Origin: Ephemerocybe angulata
Lineage: Eukaryota; Basidiomycota; Agaricomycetes; Agaricales; Psathyrellaceae
Assembly: GCA_013368325.1 (NCBI GenBank)
Contig: JAACJK010000220.1
Span: 1,258,815-1,322,814 of the forward strand
Direction: 5' to 3'
Length of the DNA: 64,000 bases
This document shows, one piece after another, positions 45,131-57,224 of this stretch; the first letter of the stretch is position 1, and every line of letters begins with the position of its first letter. The notes under the pieces were generated by a model. That model searched no databases and was not told the DNA's origin. It worked only from the letters and a program-made list of their open reading frames with translations. Both the position numbers and the translations under genes were made by a program.

Positions 45131-46639
45131 CACGGCGATTATAGTAAGAGACGTTTCTGAAGTATCCAACCTAGGAGGATCGTTGGAAACGAACGCTAGG
45201 CCCGATGGCGACAGTACTTACTGCACTACGGGGGCGTTAGATCCAACTGCTAATCAACAGCTGGAGGCACTCACGCAAAAAGGCTCCATAGAGCGGCGGG
45301 GAAGCTACGATTAACCAGACGGCAAGCCCCTAATTACGAACATACCTGCCGAACATCATCCGTCAGTGGCTGAAAGGGAGATGGTCTGGTGCTTGGACGT
45401 GACTTCTGGAGGTGGCGGTCTTGCGTCCATCGTTGGGGGTGCTTTTGGAGCGCTGGTCGTGAATAATCGTGACAGTCAGGTGCAAGGTGTGGTGCAGTGC
45501 AGTTGCAGTGACAGGGCGGTGCGGGACAATGTCATACGCCGCCATTCCTGGACGAAGGGAAAGCCGGCTCCCTAGAGTTCAGAATCCCGGTTGTCGCCGC
45601 TAGATCCTGGCGTACGGCGCTACCGTCAAAGCCAGACGGGTGTGCGTAGTGACTACAGCAATAAATAGGTCAGCGCGTACAATTAAGTCGAGCAGTTTTG
45701 TGCTGACCTGGGTTCCGGCCTGTTGAGACTCGAGGATGAGGTAGGAAAACTATATGGATAGCTACTTAGATTCAATTCAAGTTATACTACGTGGCGCGAC
45801 GTACTACCCGGGTATTCAGCGAAATGCGAGAAAAGATATCCATCCAAGAAGCAAACGAGAGCTTCGAATGACCAGAGAACAGCGACTTCGCAGCTTCGCT
45901 GTTCTCAACACCGTCCAAGCCGCCCACCGTGCACACGTCAATGCCGCTCGAGGACTACATTGTGGTCGTTCCTGCGCAGCAGACCCACATAACCCCCGAA
46001 TGTACTCGAGTTGTCACCTGCCTTCCGCACCGAATATCTGAAGAAGCGACACATTTATAAGCATATCATAAGCGCTTTACTGAAACGATGCTAACCTAGG
46101 TTCCCTTGCGGTGCCGGTGGACACGCGGTCTCTGGTTTCGCCGCCATCCCATCCCATCGCACCTCCCCGCACTACAAACGCTCGCCAAAGCAAATTCCTG
46201 AGGCGTTTGTATGGTTTGATCGAGGCCAAGCTGCCATCGCCATCAAGGTCTCGGGACGCCGCGGTATTATTTCCTGGAGCAGCCATCGTCTGCGGTTGTC
46301 GGGTGCGATGGTTCTGAATGGCCGGCTTCATCAGCACAGGCACTGGTGTGGCTGGCGGGAGGGTCGGTGTGTGCGAATGGAGGGGTGTCCCTGCCCTTCA
46401 CGTAGCGGCTGTCGTCGGTCGTCGAATGCTGTCGCTCCGTCGGGGCTGGCTACGGATGGGGGATGCCGCCTCCACTTCGTGTTTCGGGCTTCGATGTCGT
46501 GGGGCTACAGTCGTTCGCTGTCGTCGATTGGGAGGCTGGGGCTGGGTGTGTTGTGAGGGAGGCCATTCAGAACCATGCCCCTGTTGTTCTTGCCGTTTTC
46601 GAGTGTCTGCGCCCAGCTGCCAGCGCTTGCTCATGCTCA
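45131..46639. other. Gene-poor spacer
   Basis: Short frames only. None shows a recognisable domain. Some of the distal end may be further eroded 3' sequence of the catalase relic. Confidence 0.5.
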
Positions 46640-47725
46640 ACCTATGTCCCACTTCTCGAGACCTCGAGGCCCGAGGGTAGAGCTCCACGAAGGAAAGTCC
46701 GGATCCACCACCATCGCATCACTGCATGGCTCCGTCACGGTGGTGGTTGAAAACAGGGCAACAGGGCGATTGATGGGAGCTTGAAGGTCCAAGTCATTCT
46801 ACATTCTAACAGATGTCGATCCGCAACGGCGTACCTGCTCCCAGTTAACACCGAGACGAGAGATATGAGTATCGAAGTACGAGAAATTCCTGCCTTGCAA
46901 GAGAGGGTTGTCGCTGAAGCCAATGCCAGGAACGTGGCTCGTGCAAAAAGCGGATGGCTCGATCTCGGAGAAAAACTCGTCCACACACTTGTTAAGCCCG
47001 AATTCGCCGATAGGGACAAGAGGAACGAGATCCTGAGGCCGGACCGTGGTCGCGTCTAGAATGTCGAATTCAAAGTTGTGTTCGTCTTTCTCGGCAATGA
47101 CCTGAATGGCGAAAGTCCACTTGGGTGGGCAACCAGACTTGATAGCCTCTTCCAAATCCTTACGATGGAAGTCTGTGGTAAAGAGTAAGCATGGTAATTA
47201 ATGCGGGGGCCGCAGCGAGAGCATACCAGGATCCTGGCCAGGGAGCTTCAAAGCCTCATCCCAGAACAACCTGTGAACGCCGAGCTCGGGATATATAGTG
47301 GAACTTGACAAAGTGAGCTCACACTAGGCGTTAATCAGAGTGAAAGCGTTGACCCCAAAGCCTTGCATCATGCAGAATGCCCGAGGAATGGCTCGGTCAG
47401 GCATAGTCCACATAACCATATGGGCGGCTTCAGGTCGCAGCCCAACGATCTGGCCTTGGTTCTGAGGCTCCGGCTTCACGACGTGGCGTGGACGAAGTCA
47501 GGGAAGTTGATAGCGTCTTGGATTCAGAAGACTGGGATGTTGTTGCCAACAATATCCCAGTTACCCTCGGGGGTGTACATCTTCATGGCAAATCCTCTAA
47601 CATCGCGGACAGTGTCCTATCATATCATTAGCTCATCCCGCCTAAGGTGAGAGGGTACGTTGGTCACTCACGGCGCTACCCTTGGAGCCTTGAACGGTGC
47701 TTCGGATGGACCGTGTTGCTCGAGA
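46640..47725 (-). pseudogene. Decayed catalase gene
   Basis: Minus strand, in order: STVQGSKGSAD with [20 protein letters not shown] and IVGNNIPVF (47720-47540), where an in-frame stop replaces a residue before [13 protein letters not shown]. After a frameshift come [35 protein letters not shown] and [11 protein letters not shown]. Then, from 47260, LFWDEALKLPGQDP, EEAIKSGCPPKWTFAIQVIA, NKCVDEFFSEIEPSAF, and VPGIGFSDNPLLQGRNFSYF with DTHISRLG. Finally INRPV and HHRDGAMQ (to about 46640). All are catalase landmarks. At least two stop codons and three frame changes abolish the protein, including around the NADPH/haem region. The active-site HARG segment is not visible. The intact enzyme disproportionates hydrogen peroxide. 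Confidence 0.82.
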
Positions 47726-49114
47726 TCTTTGATATTGGGGTCGCCGGGGAGAAAGGCGAGGTCCGAAACAGCAAACGTAATTCTAGACGTGGGTTTGTTC
47801 TGAGCTAGAGCGCGAGGTAGGGGTCGAGTAGGCTGGTGTTCCGGTGGTAGTGCATGCACTGTTACTGGAAACCGAACCGCGTGAGATGGTGTCGTCAGAT
47901 GCGGAGGTGTGATTGTAGCCGGCGGCAGAGCAGTTGGGTAGGAAGTTTTGACGATAACAGGGATCGGGGAGGTGAGATGATAATCTTGTTAGTCATGCGG
48001 TCGACATCGTTCGACAACCGAGCGGGGTCGATCCTCACAAACAGCCTGCGAAGGCTGTCAGGGAAAGGTGGGTGCAGCCCTCCTGCGCCCGCACCCATTA
48101 CCCCGACACCTCCCAGATTGACATCGTCACGTCTGACAACTTGAGCCCATTGCACCGCAAGCCCTCTACCCTCTGTCAGCATGCAGCAACGCCCTCGAAC
48201 AGATCAAAGTACGCACCTAGAAAATGGACGGACGCGTCGGGGCATGCGATGGTGTGCACGCACCTCACATCACGGACGCAAGTGGGGGCATGCGATGGTG
48301 TGCGACCACAAAGCCTTCGCGCCTGTAGCTCTGAAAAGAACGAAGCTAGGTGAGCACCGTGTGTTGCGCAATACTGTATTTCGTACTCACCTTTCGTCAT
48401 ATCCGTCGCCCAGACCTCACTCCTCATTGCACAGGACCCAGCCAACCCTCCTCTCGCTTCGAGCGCACTGCATCGTGTCCTATTCCAGATTTCTCCTTCA
48501 CACACGCAATATGTCGGAGGACTCAAGTTCTTCGTTGAAGGCCTTGATGATAACGACTCGAGCGATCCAAGTCTGTTTCGAGCTGAATCACCTTGACTCC
48601 GCTGTCAAAAGTTGTTCGATGCAGGCCCGGGAGATGCTAGCAGCGCCTACTAAAGTCGAGTCCCAGCAGATGCCAGTGATGAAGAGTCGGATCCTCTCTG
48701 CAGGGCTTCGCTGTGCAGCCAAGCTGAGGCAAGGGGTTGAAGTTAAGGCGGAACGAGGCCGCTGCCATGGCCCATGGGTGCTTCAAGTTGTTGGGCGCTC
48801 GGAAGGAACCACACGCCCTGCATCATAATATGGATATCGCAGTCTTCGACCGAAACCGCCATCTGATTATGCCTAGATGACATCGCCACAAACTTGATAG
48901 TAGCCTTACGGCGCGACGCAGACATCAAGCAGACACACACTCAACGGCAAAAACTCGAAAATATCGGGAGAGAATTTGCAGGCTGAATAGCAAGTATTGA
49001 AGCATATTAAGGAGAGGTCGAATACTTCGGCCACAACCACTCCTGCCGCGCAGGCTTGCCCTACTCAATCCATCATGTCGATTCTCATCCTGAATTACAA
49101 GGTGACTGACGTTT
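47726..49114. other. Gene-poor spacer
   Basis: Contains a 19-bp direct repeat (ggggcatgcgatggtgtgc at 48239 and 48285) and short motif-free frames on both strands (e.g. 48176-48526 minus, 48181-48828 plus). I cannot support a gene. Confidence 0.5.
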
Positions 49115-49985
49115 CTACAATGTCGAGATGAATGAGGGTAAGTAGTGGTTACAGAGGCATGCGTTCAAGGCAATCCCCATCTCAGACATTCCGTCACACG
49201 CCTTGCGCAACTGCTCGTAATCGAGGAGTGTGATTCTATCCTGCGACCCTTGGCATCGGTGGAATAATTTTAAGAACTCACAAACCTCACTTCGACTCAG
49301 TGAAGTCCTGGTCACAAGCTTACAAAAGTCAAGGTCGGCGCTTGTAGCGAATGGATGCCAGGGCTCTAACCGGGAACTCCGAGATCCTGCTACCTGATGC
49401 CCCCAGAATTGCCTGCGATCCCGATCCTCACTGGACCTATCCTTGTGAACGTAGGGGTGCGAGGTCACTTTCGACTCGTTGCTCCTTCCCTTTGCCATAG
49501 AAACACCTGTTCCTATTGACATTAGTACATGGCAAGAATATTCAGCGATACGAGCACTCCATACCAAGGTGGGTGTTTGCCTGACGGTCGAACTCCAAGT
49601 TCATTGGCGGAACTGTTAAGAACGTCGTTGAGCATTCTGGGTATAGGTACGAAAGAAACGCCCACGACTTACGTTTGACGGCGGTTTTTGAGACAGGCTC
49701 AGAAGGATCTGGTCCTGGATCTTCCCAAGGCCGGTGAGGCTTGCGCAGCGAAGTATCGGCTTCCTGTATTTCTTTAGCAAGTCAAAACCGAGCCATGATA
49801 AAAGTCAAGACGATGTCTATACCTTGACCAACCCACTGTATCTCGCTGTATTGAGCTGCTGTGTGCTTCTCATTGCATGCCCTTATGTGAGATGCCAGTG
49901 GCCCTCCTATTCTGCAAAACTTGGGGCAGGTAGGGCATTTCAATAGCTTCGAGACTGGAAAGGGAATGGTATCCGTGGAAGCCAT
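49115..49985 (-). CDS. Truncated transposon-like gene with N-terminal C2H2 finger (KDZ/Plavaka-like)
   Basis: Minus-strand exons 49985-49833, 49763-49673, 49612-49565 and 49512-49115 keep phase (229 aa; introns 69, 60 and 52 nt, the last with branch TACTAAT). The N-terminus has a C2H2-like finger, CPTCPKFCRIGGPLASHIRA followed by CNEKH. An acidic Pro-rich linker follows, then PWHPFATSADLDFCKLVTRT and SLSRSEVCEFLKLFHR. This order (finger, PPP linker, 'PF-x-S-x-x-D-W' block with a helical repeat) resembles the N-terminal part of Plavaka-type transposases of the KDZ superfamily, abundant in agarics. The frame then stops; the catalytic region is absent. First donor is weak (gttggt). A domesticated zinc-finger gene is an alternative. 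Confidence 0.5.
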
Positions 49986-51201
49986 GAGACTGTGAGCAAG
50001 ATAAGCGAATAATTGACGTTAAAGGCCTCGAAAAGGTTCAAGTTGGAAGCTATCGGTAAGTAGAATCAACGGAGGAACTTGTTGGAACGATTCAGCGATT
50101 GCCAGCAACACATGGCGTGGACCTCCGACACATAATGATACGCAGACTGGCCGGGCACTGGCTTCTTTTCCCACAATCATCAGAACATTGGCACAACGCA
50201 CGGGCCACCCTTGCGCGGGCCGCCGCCAACTTTAAATATGTTCTAGTATATACAAGCATACGTGCTGTGCAGTACAAGAAATCGAGCATGATGAACCATT
50301 TGTGGCCTTTTCTCCGTGAGGTCGCGCTATCCGTGAGCCCGTACCCTCCGCGTTCGAAAACTAAGCGCTAGAAAGATATCGGAGCACCGAGAACACTGCG
50401 CTCATGATGGTGGATACTCCTTGCGCCCCGTCCCATATCATCTTCAGTACTTCGAAGATTTTAGCGCCCGTGGCGCGTCTCCTCGTCTCCTCAACCGAAC
50501 AGCAGTCGTCGGCGGCGGCGGCCGGCGCCCATTCGGCATCGTTGGCTAAGTGTGAGCGCCAGATCTTGCGGGCGACCGACGACTTTAAGTGTTCCGCGAA
50601 GCGAACGAATAATCTCCTCCTGCCAGCAGTGGTTACATTCACCGAGTCAGGCCGCTGCCCAGTCTCTAACACTGTCAGCCTCCCCCACACTCCTCCGAGT
50701 CGTATTGGAGATTTAAAGTGATGGTCTTGCTGGTCAATTCAAGTTGGCCTTGACGAAGATCTGCATACCGCCACGGAGACGAAGGAACTTCAAGGAACAG
50801 CCTGAGGTGGAGGTGGGCTTGTTATAATCCGTTTGTTTGGGATGTTTTGATGAGCGCTGTGGATTCACGTACTAGAAGCTGAGGGAGGAGTAGGGAAATG
50901 GCAAAGACTGAGAAGAGAAAGGGAGCAAGAGCGGAGCCTTTGGAGGACTCGGATAGTATCTGCCGAGGTTGGAAATCTGATGTTTACGCAGCTTTATCGA
51001 CAACACCGGACGAGCATAAACTAGGAGATTCGATAGTCGCTGTTCAGATTCAAGTTGGTGTTGCCCAACGATCGGTCTCACGGGCCATCCAAAGTCCCAA
51101 TTTTGAACAATCGATGGCTAGCAGAATGCACCGCATGAAGGGATTCCAATCAAACAGGCCAAAGGAGTTGGAAACAGAAGCAGGTATGATTCAAGCTGGG
51201 T
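49986..51201. other. Spacer with one unassigned frame
   Basis: A minus-strand frame at 50361-50690 ends VSTIMSAVFSVLRYLSSA and looks more protein-like than its surroundings, with an amphipathic C-terminal helix, but it has no ATG-led exon or domain I recognise. A plus-strand frame from ATG 50898 (MAKTEKRKGARAEPLEDSDS) is also unassigned. Neither is called as a gene. Confidence 0.45.
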
Positions 51202-54200
51202 CTAAACTACACTACTCTCTCTTTTAACCATCGCGTAGCCTTCTATAGAACGGCTGGTTTCTGGGGTAAGGCCAGCATGAATGAGCTCGAGCGTACTTGT
51301 ACTCCTCGGGGTAGATGTCGTCCTGGGCCCGGGCCTGCCAGCCGTCATTCGGGGGGTCTGTCTGGCAACTCCATCCTGTGCGCCGGGCAAGGGAATTACA
51401 GGGAGGGTTTTCCCCGCCATTGGCTCCCCTGCGAGCTCCTCCTCGAACCTATGTAGAAGGTTTGGGTCGTGCGATAGAGCATCCTCGATAAGCTCTCGAA
51501 GTCGTCTAGGTTCATCTGTTGCACATCCTCCTACTCCTATACCCTTTCCTTTATCCTTCTTCTTCAGGTCATGGACTCTGGCATTCCCATGCATGAGTAG
51601 GACGCACTGCTGCACCAGAAGGTCGTCGAAATACTCTTTGGCAAGAGTCCATTTCCCATTGATTGTGAGGTTTAGAGGAGAAGAAGAGAGGCTGATCTGG
51701 TCCATCGTGGAAAATGCGGCACCTCGAGCACAAGCAAACATGATTAATTCCTTCTCCGATGGTTTTTCACCTTCCCAGGACGCATAAAAGCGAGGGTCAA
51801 GGACAGGAGCCATCGCCATAAGCACGTGTAGCATGATGAACCCATGCCACTGGTCGAAATTAGACTGAAAGTCTATTCCAAGCTCCTTCACGTCGAATAA
51901 AGACACCGAGGGGTTTCGCCGAACGAGCAGGTTGTTGAAATGAAGGACCTTGTGTGCTAGAAGGCGGGGAAGGTTTGTATGGCGTGTGTTAGTGATGGCG
52001 TTTTCGAGATGGAAGGATGTAGCAAGTGACGCGGCTGTTAAGGACAGAGTGCTGGAGCAGTAAAAGTGGCCGCCGTGGCAGATCGAACTCGACAACGTCC
52101 ATACTGCGTGCGGGGTAAACGCCTGCATGTACCTATCAGATCAAATCAGTCATGGGGCAATACAGGAGAGAACTAAAGTACTCACAGACAAGTCACCAGG
52201 GCATATGACAAAGGCCTCTAACCTATAAAGGTGCTTGTGTGGTGCAAAAGCATTCCACTTCTCGGCGAAATGAAGCAAGTTGCCGAAGTACTCCAGCGGC
52301 TTAGCATTTGGGTCTAGTGGTCTTGCCACGACCCAGAGCTTCCACCCAGACCTAGCCTTGACGAACGTACAAGCACCATCAGAGTCGACGTGGAGCGGGT
52401 GGCTGGCGCCCCTGGTCGCAACTAAACCCCAGCGAAAGTCCCGTACGGGAAACTCGTGTAAGGGAAGGCGAAGTTCTTCCGTTTCCTGAAATGCCTTGAC
52501 TTCCGAGAATAGCGCTTCCCGAGAAACATCTCCCAACATAGGCAGATCGAGAACATTCATGACCTTCCCAAGGCTCTCCCTCTGATGCTCCGAATAGACC
52601 TCCCGCAGGGTAGACAGGCGATGGCGACTGTTTCCGTACCCTAGAGAATGGTCATGCACTATAACGCGCCTGTCTAGAGGTGCCACTCGGCCCAATTCCT
52701 TCAAGTCGAACTTGTACGCTGATCGTTTGTCCCGGACAACCAAGTTCTGCTTGGAGAACCACTCTCGTAGCTGGCGGTCATCCGCTTCCTTGAACTGCTC
52801 CTCCGTTAAGAATTTGAAGCAGGAGCTGGGTGGGTCGAAAATGTGCCGGGGTTTTCCACCTCGGTAATCATCCTCGAGAGCTTCGGCAAACTTGTAGAGG
52901 GTTTTGTTCTCCTCTGCCTATCAGTCGGGTATCGTCAGTGTGATTCCAGTACATATACATTTTAGATGCTCACACTTGCGTCAGGGATATGGGGAATTGG
53001 CAGCCCTTCGATGTCAAAGAAGTCGATTCTCCGTTCCCCCTGAACCCGCTTTGAGTGTTTCGTAGGGCGGCCAACGGCGCTGGTGCTAGGGATGAATCTA
53101 TCCGTAGTAGGTTCAATCGGCTCGCAAGGGATTTCAAGAATCTCCAACCATTCTTTAATGTCCTCCTCAGAACGTTCACCAACAGCCCGTTCCTTTCCCT
53201 TATTGGTCGGTTTGGGCGGTTTGGGCGGTTTGGGCGGTTTGGGCGGTTTGGGAGGTTTGGGCGGTTTGGGAGGCTTTGGTGGCTTGGGCGGTGGAATGGG
53301 AACTTGCGGAGGTATGAGATCTTTTGGGGGAATCGGATCCGTTGGTGGGTTGATAGTAGTAGGTGATGGAGACCTGTCACTATTGCCAGGTGGGGAAGGG
53401 GCTAAAGATGAGATAGTGGATAGAGACCTGAGAGAGGGAGGGGTTGGAGGCCGATGGTTGTCGACGTGGAGGAGGGCTGGAGACCTACGGCCAGCTTCGC
53501 CATTGCCAGGCGGGGAAAGAGGTGGAGGCAGTAGAGGGGGTGGTGGGAAGGCATATTGTCGTGGGGGCTCACTTCGCGCTCGTTTGTCCACATGGGTGTT
53601 CGCACCATCTACATCTTGAGAAGTCGGTGTACGCTTGTTTCCAGCTGTTCCTGTATTAAGGAGGAACCAGCCCGGAGACAAATTCTGCGAATCCAAGCAA
53701 GCATTAGAGACAACTTGAGCGACGAGGGGAAGCTCCTGCGAGCATGTGGAATCGGTAAATGCCAATTGAAAGATTGCCTTGTGGATAGACTGTTCAACCT
53801 GCTGCAAAGTGGGCGGCTTGTCGTTGCCTCGAGAATGCACCACCTATTGTTGTGGCGACTGTGAGCATGATTGACCCAGAGTCAGAGGGCTGGAATATAC
53901 TTACTTCTAGCAAACGTTCTCGCGACCATTTTTGCTGCGTGAGATCGATAGGCTCCAGAGCGAGAATGGGACTTTCTAAGAAGACGGCTTCGACGCAGAG
54001 CTGTATCCCCTTCAGCGACTGACTTGAGTTTGACACTTCTAACAGTCGTTCTTTCTCATCGGCTGTCAGACTTAATCTAGAAACATGTACAGTAATTAGT
54101 ACTGTGTATTTTGGCCACTAATAAAGGGGAAAAACTCACCCATTAACTGGAAAGGACTGTTTACACCATTTACTGTAGAACATCTTGGCATTTTGCAACG

Positions 54201-54948
54201 TGAGTTGTTGCTGATCAGTGAAGGGGACTCCCTTTGAGCTGGGTACAACTTAGGTAGAGGAGGAAGCAAGACGTACGTTGACACTTTCTTCATCACACAT
54301 ACAAAGCAAGAACATGGCACAGTTGTACAGATTTGAGAAGACATGGCCTTTTGCAGAATTGCTTTCGGCGCAGAATTGGTTCTTGGCCAGTGCTACAAAG
54401 CGCGATCCGGGAGTGGGTAGAACTTCATTTGTCGTAAAGCCTGGTTGCATCAAGCGAAGGAGCACTTTAGCTGGCTTCGTCCAGTCCTCCAAGGTGTAAT
54501 GCTCCTTAACCGATGAACGGTATTGGCGGGGCTTGATAATACCAGGAGCATGCCAACCCTCTAGGCTGAGATGAACATCTAGGATCCGATAGGCGGAAAC
54601 GAGAAAAGCAACCAGTTCAAGGTCGGCAGCCCTTGGGGGGATTGGCATAGTTGACGGTACAACCTGGACCCCCGTAAGGTGAAAGAGGGAGCATGCCAAA
54701 AGAAACATGTCCTGGCTCGTGCCAAGCTGGATAGCGTGCTCCGTGCTGTCGAGTCTTCGAGCCAAGACCTAAGTTATATCAGATACACATTCCACACATA
54801 TACTGTCCACGCTAGACAAACTTACGCTTAGAGGATGCTCCAAAGAAATCAAGTCAGACAGACATCCTGTAAACTCCGGTAAGCCTGTCGAGAATGGCCA
54901 ATGGTTAAGCCAAGCGCGTGATGCCAGTGGTCGCGATGGAGTCCCCAT
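51202..54948 (-). CDS. JmjC-domain protein with Pro/Lys repeat linker
   Basis: Minus-strand exons 54948-54826, 54768-54277, 54231-54140, 54076-53905, 53843-52974, 52917-52190 and 52132-51202 (1135 aa; introns 57, 45, 63, 61, 56 and 57 nt). The N-terminal ~300 residues are helical and unmatched (VLLRLMQPGFTTNEVLPTPG). A Pro-rich linker has eight PPKPPK units. The JmjC fold has HVDSDGACTFVKARSGWKLW with Fe(II)-binding H and D near residues 759 and 761, and YMQAFTPHAVWTL followed by SICHGGHFYC supplying the distal histidine. This belongs to an expanded agaricomycete JmjC family. Fe(II)/2-oxoglutarate hydroxylase or demethylase chemistry is expected, but its substrate is unknown. The last splice needs donor gtctgt, three bases before a better-looking gtgagt that would break the frame. 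The C-terminal 100 residues are disordered. Confidence 0.82.
53206..53293. repeat. Coding 9-bp minisatellite (PPK repeats)
   Basis: Eight to nine copies of ttgggcggt or ttgggaggt lie inside the JmjC gene. On the coding strand they give repeated PPKPPK. G-rich on the plus strand. Length variation between strains is likely. Confidence 0.92.
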
Positions 54949-57224
54949 TTCTGCAAGGAAGGCCTGCGAGGAAGATCTTGGAGATGGAAGGCGAGGGTTG
55001 GACCGTGAGGGTCGGGTTGAGTGATTTTAATGTCTGACAGGAGTGCCCGACGACGAAGGAGCCGGTATGAATTAAGTAGAGGCAGAGAGAATACAGTATG
55101 AGATAATAGTTTAAGACGGAGAGATGTAAAGGAGTCCTGCAGTGCAGTTGGGAGAACCCAAGCCGCCTACAGTATCCAGGTATACTTATGGGAGAGGGAT
55201 CAAGACGCGGTATGACTTGAATTAGTCTCAAAAGTTTGATATTGGCCAAGCAGGTGCAAGCATGCGTAAACAGACACCCTCGATGGTGCTGCCATGGAAG
55301 GCGCGGGTACTTCAACGAATTTGCCAGCTGTATCTTGCTTCCTGGACTTTGCTAAGCAACTGAAAATTGCTTTAGCGCACTCTACTGAACCTTAGATACG
55401 TACCCTGATTAAAATTCCTCCAAAACTCTTCTGAGGGATAGGGAGGGTGCAAACAATGAGATATTTAATTTATTGAACCCAGACACAAATGCGCTGCTAC
55501 ATGCTATACTACGGTTTCTCGCGAGCGGGCTGTTCCTGCAGGGTCTGAATCTCATCCATACGCCCCCTGAGCCCCCTGTCAATAAAGAAGAAACAAAAAA
55601 CGCGCCTTCCCCCTGGCCCCAGCCCAACATCAGGGCGCCGACACCTTCTCTTTGAGTTCCGCATTCCGCTTTCTCCTCCCTTATGTAACATGCAATAGCG
55701 CACCCGCCTCCCTATACAGTATCCAAACAAGCGAGTGGGGCTGCTGGTACCCGTTTGTGCTCTAGTGCAGCTGCCAGAACTGTGGGAGAGGTCGAGTGGC
55801 AATAGAGGTTGTAGTCTTCGGCGCAGGCTAGGTAGATGCTGTGCCTGAGTCGACCTGTTCTCCATCTTGTAGCATACGTTGATGATGACCTCCTGGTAGC
55901 TGCGTGGTTGAGGTGATCAGAGGTATGCTATATGGGCTGAAGGGGAAGGGGGGGGAGACTTACTGGGATGGGAGGCGGTTGAGCGCTTCGACAACGGCGA
56001 CGAGCAGCTGACGGGGGTCCTTCTCCTTCTCGTTCGGGCTGCACCTGTCGAACTTCTACCTAGGGTGAAGGTGTGGATGTGGAACTGGTGGAATGCGGAA
56101 CTGGTGCAGAATGGGCTGAATGGGCTGTTTCACTCCGTCAGGAATCGTCATATCATCCTCCACTGTGCCCAACCCCACAGAAGTAAAACAGACATATCTA
56201 CAAGAATATGAGTATTTGAGACAAGGACGCGGATGCGCCGCCGCGAGGCTCCGGCTGGTGAGTCCGCAATCGAAGAAGGCCCACGAGCTCCACAAGACAG
56301 AGCTGGTGAAGGTTCCCACTGCAATGGGGCAAGGGCTGGGGGCTGTAACATGGACAGCAGGGTGTGACCGGTTTGGAGATCGAGTGAGTTGAACATCGGA
56401 GAGCTCTATTCAAAGGGCCGTCTTGTCCAACCACGGGCGGTCTTCATGTCGTTGGTGGAAAGCCGGAGTAGCGAAGGAATGGTCGCAGGGCACTGGCAAA
56501 AACAAGAAATACCCGGGGCGGGTTTGAGTGAAATCGCGGTGCTTCAGATCGAAGAGTGGAAATAGAGCCAGGAGGCAAAGCCATGACATCAAGGAGATAC
56601 TGGACTGTCGAAAAGCAGAGTTCACTCCCTCTAGGGACAGTGGCGCGCCTTCTCCGGTGGTTGAAGATATCCTCGGCTCGAGCGCCGTCCCGAACTTTGC
56701 TTGGCCTGACGGCGATGATTTGGTGGTGGAGGGGATCGCAAGCAATTCCACGAGCTTGGCCTCGTCGTGTTGGTGGAAGGTCGGGGACGACAAAGATGAG
56801 AGATACACGGGGCCGGTTTGAGTGGACTGCTTCAGCTATAAGAGTGGGCGGATAGCCTTGGGAGAGCAAACTGACAGGGGTCGGTCGGGTGCTGCTGAAG
56901 GCGGATATTAGGGTACTTGACCGCAAATGGATAGACATGACTACCTCGACAATCCTGCTCCCCAGGCCAAGCTGTCCGCAGAGGTGCCTGAGACATATTC
57001 GCAACAGCAATTGGAGCGGCCGCCTATGACGAGTGCGTGAGGACACGAGCAAACGAATTGGGATTGAAACATACGCATGTCAACGGCGAGGCAATCTCAG
57101 GAACCTCCTGTTCATCCCCTGAACCCTTCAGCTGCGCGTTGGGCGCCACAATGCCCGTCATCCATTCCAACGAGCTCGCAAGATGGTAGCAGCGAGTACC
57201 AACCTTCACGGGGGCGCAGAAGCG
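54949..57224. other. Gene-poor region with exon-like fragments
   Basis: The first 400 bases are upstream of the JmjC gene. On the minus strand at about 56055-55960 and 55910-55860, an exon-like pair reads RCSPNEKEKDPRQLLVAVVE…NRLPSQ, a GT-AG intron, then YQEVIINVCYKMENRSTQ. It looks like old coding sequence but I cannot name the family. At 56440-56870 two diverged copies of a ~60-bp motif (ctcaaacc…cgccccgggtatt-like) occur about 290 bp apart. Confidence 0.45.

Noticed and set aside
48239..48303. 19-bp direct repeat ggggcatgcgatggtgtgc
   Set aside because: Two copies only, no spacer regularity; not a CRISPR-like or regulatory array.
56440..57052. 202-codon minus-strand frame with LIFVVP-like peptide, reminiscent of crinkler-type proteins
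   Set aside because: Only one short peptide is suggestive, an overlapping frame is equally open, and the sequence contains diverged internal repeats.
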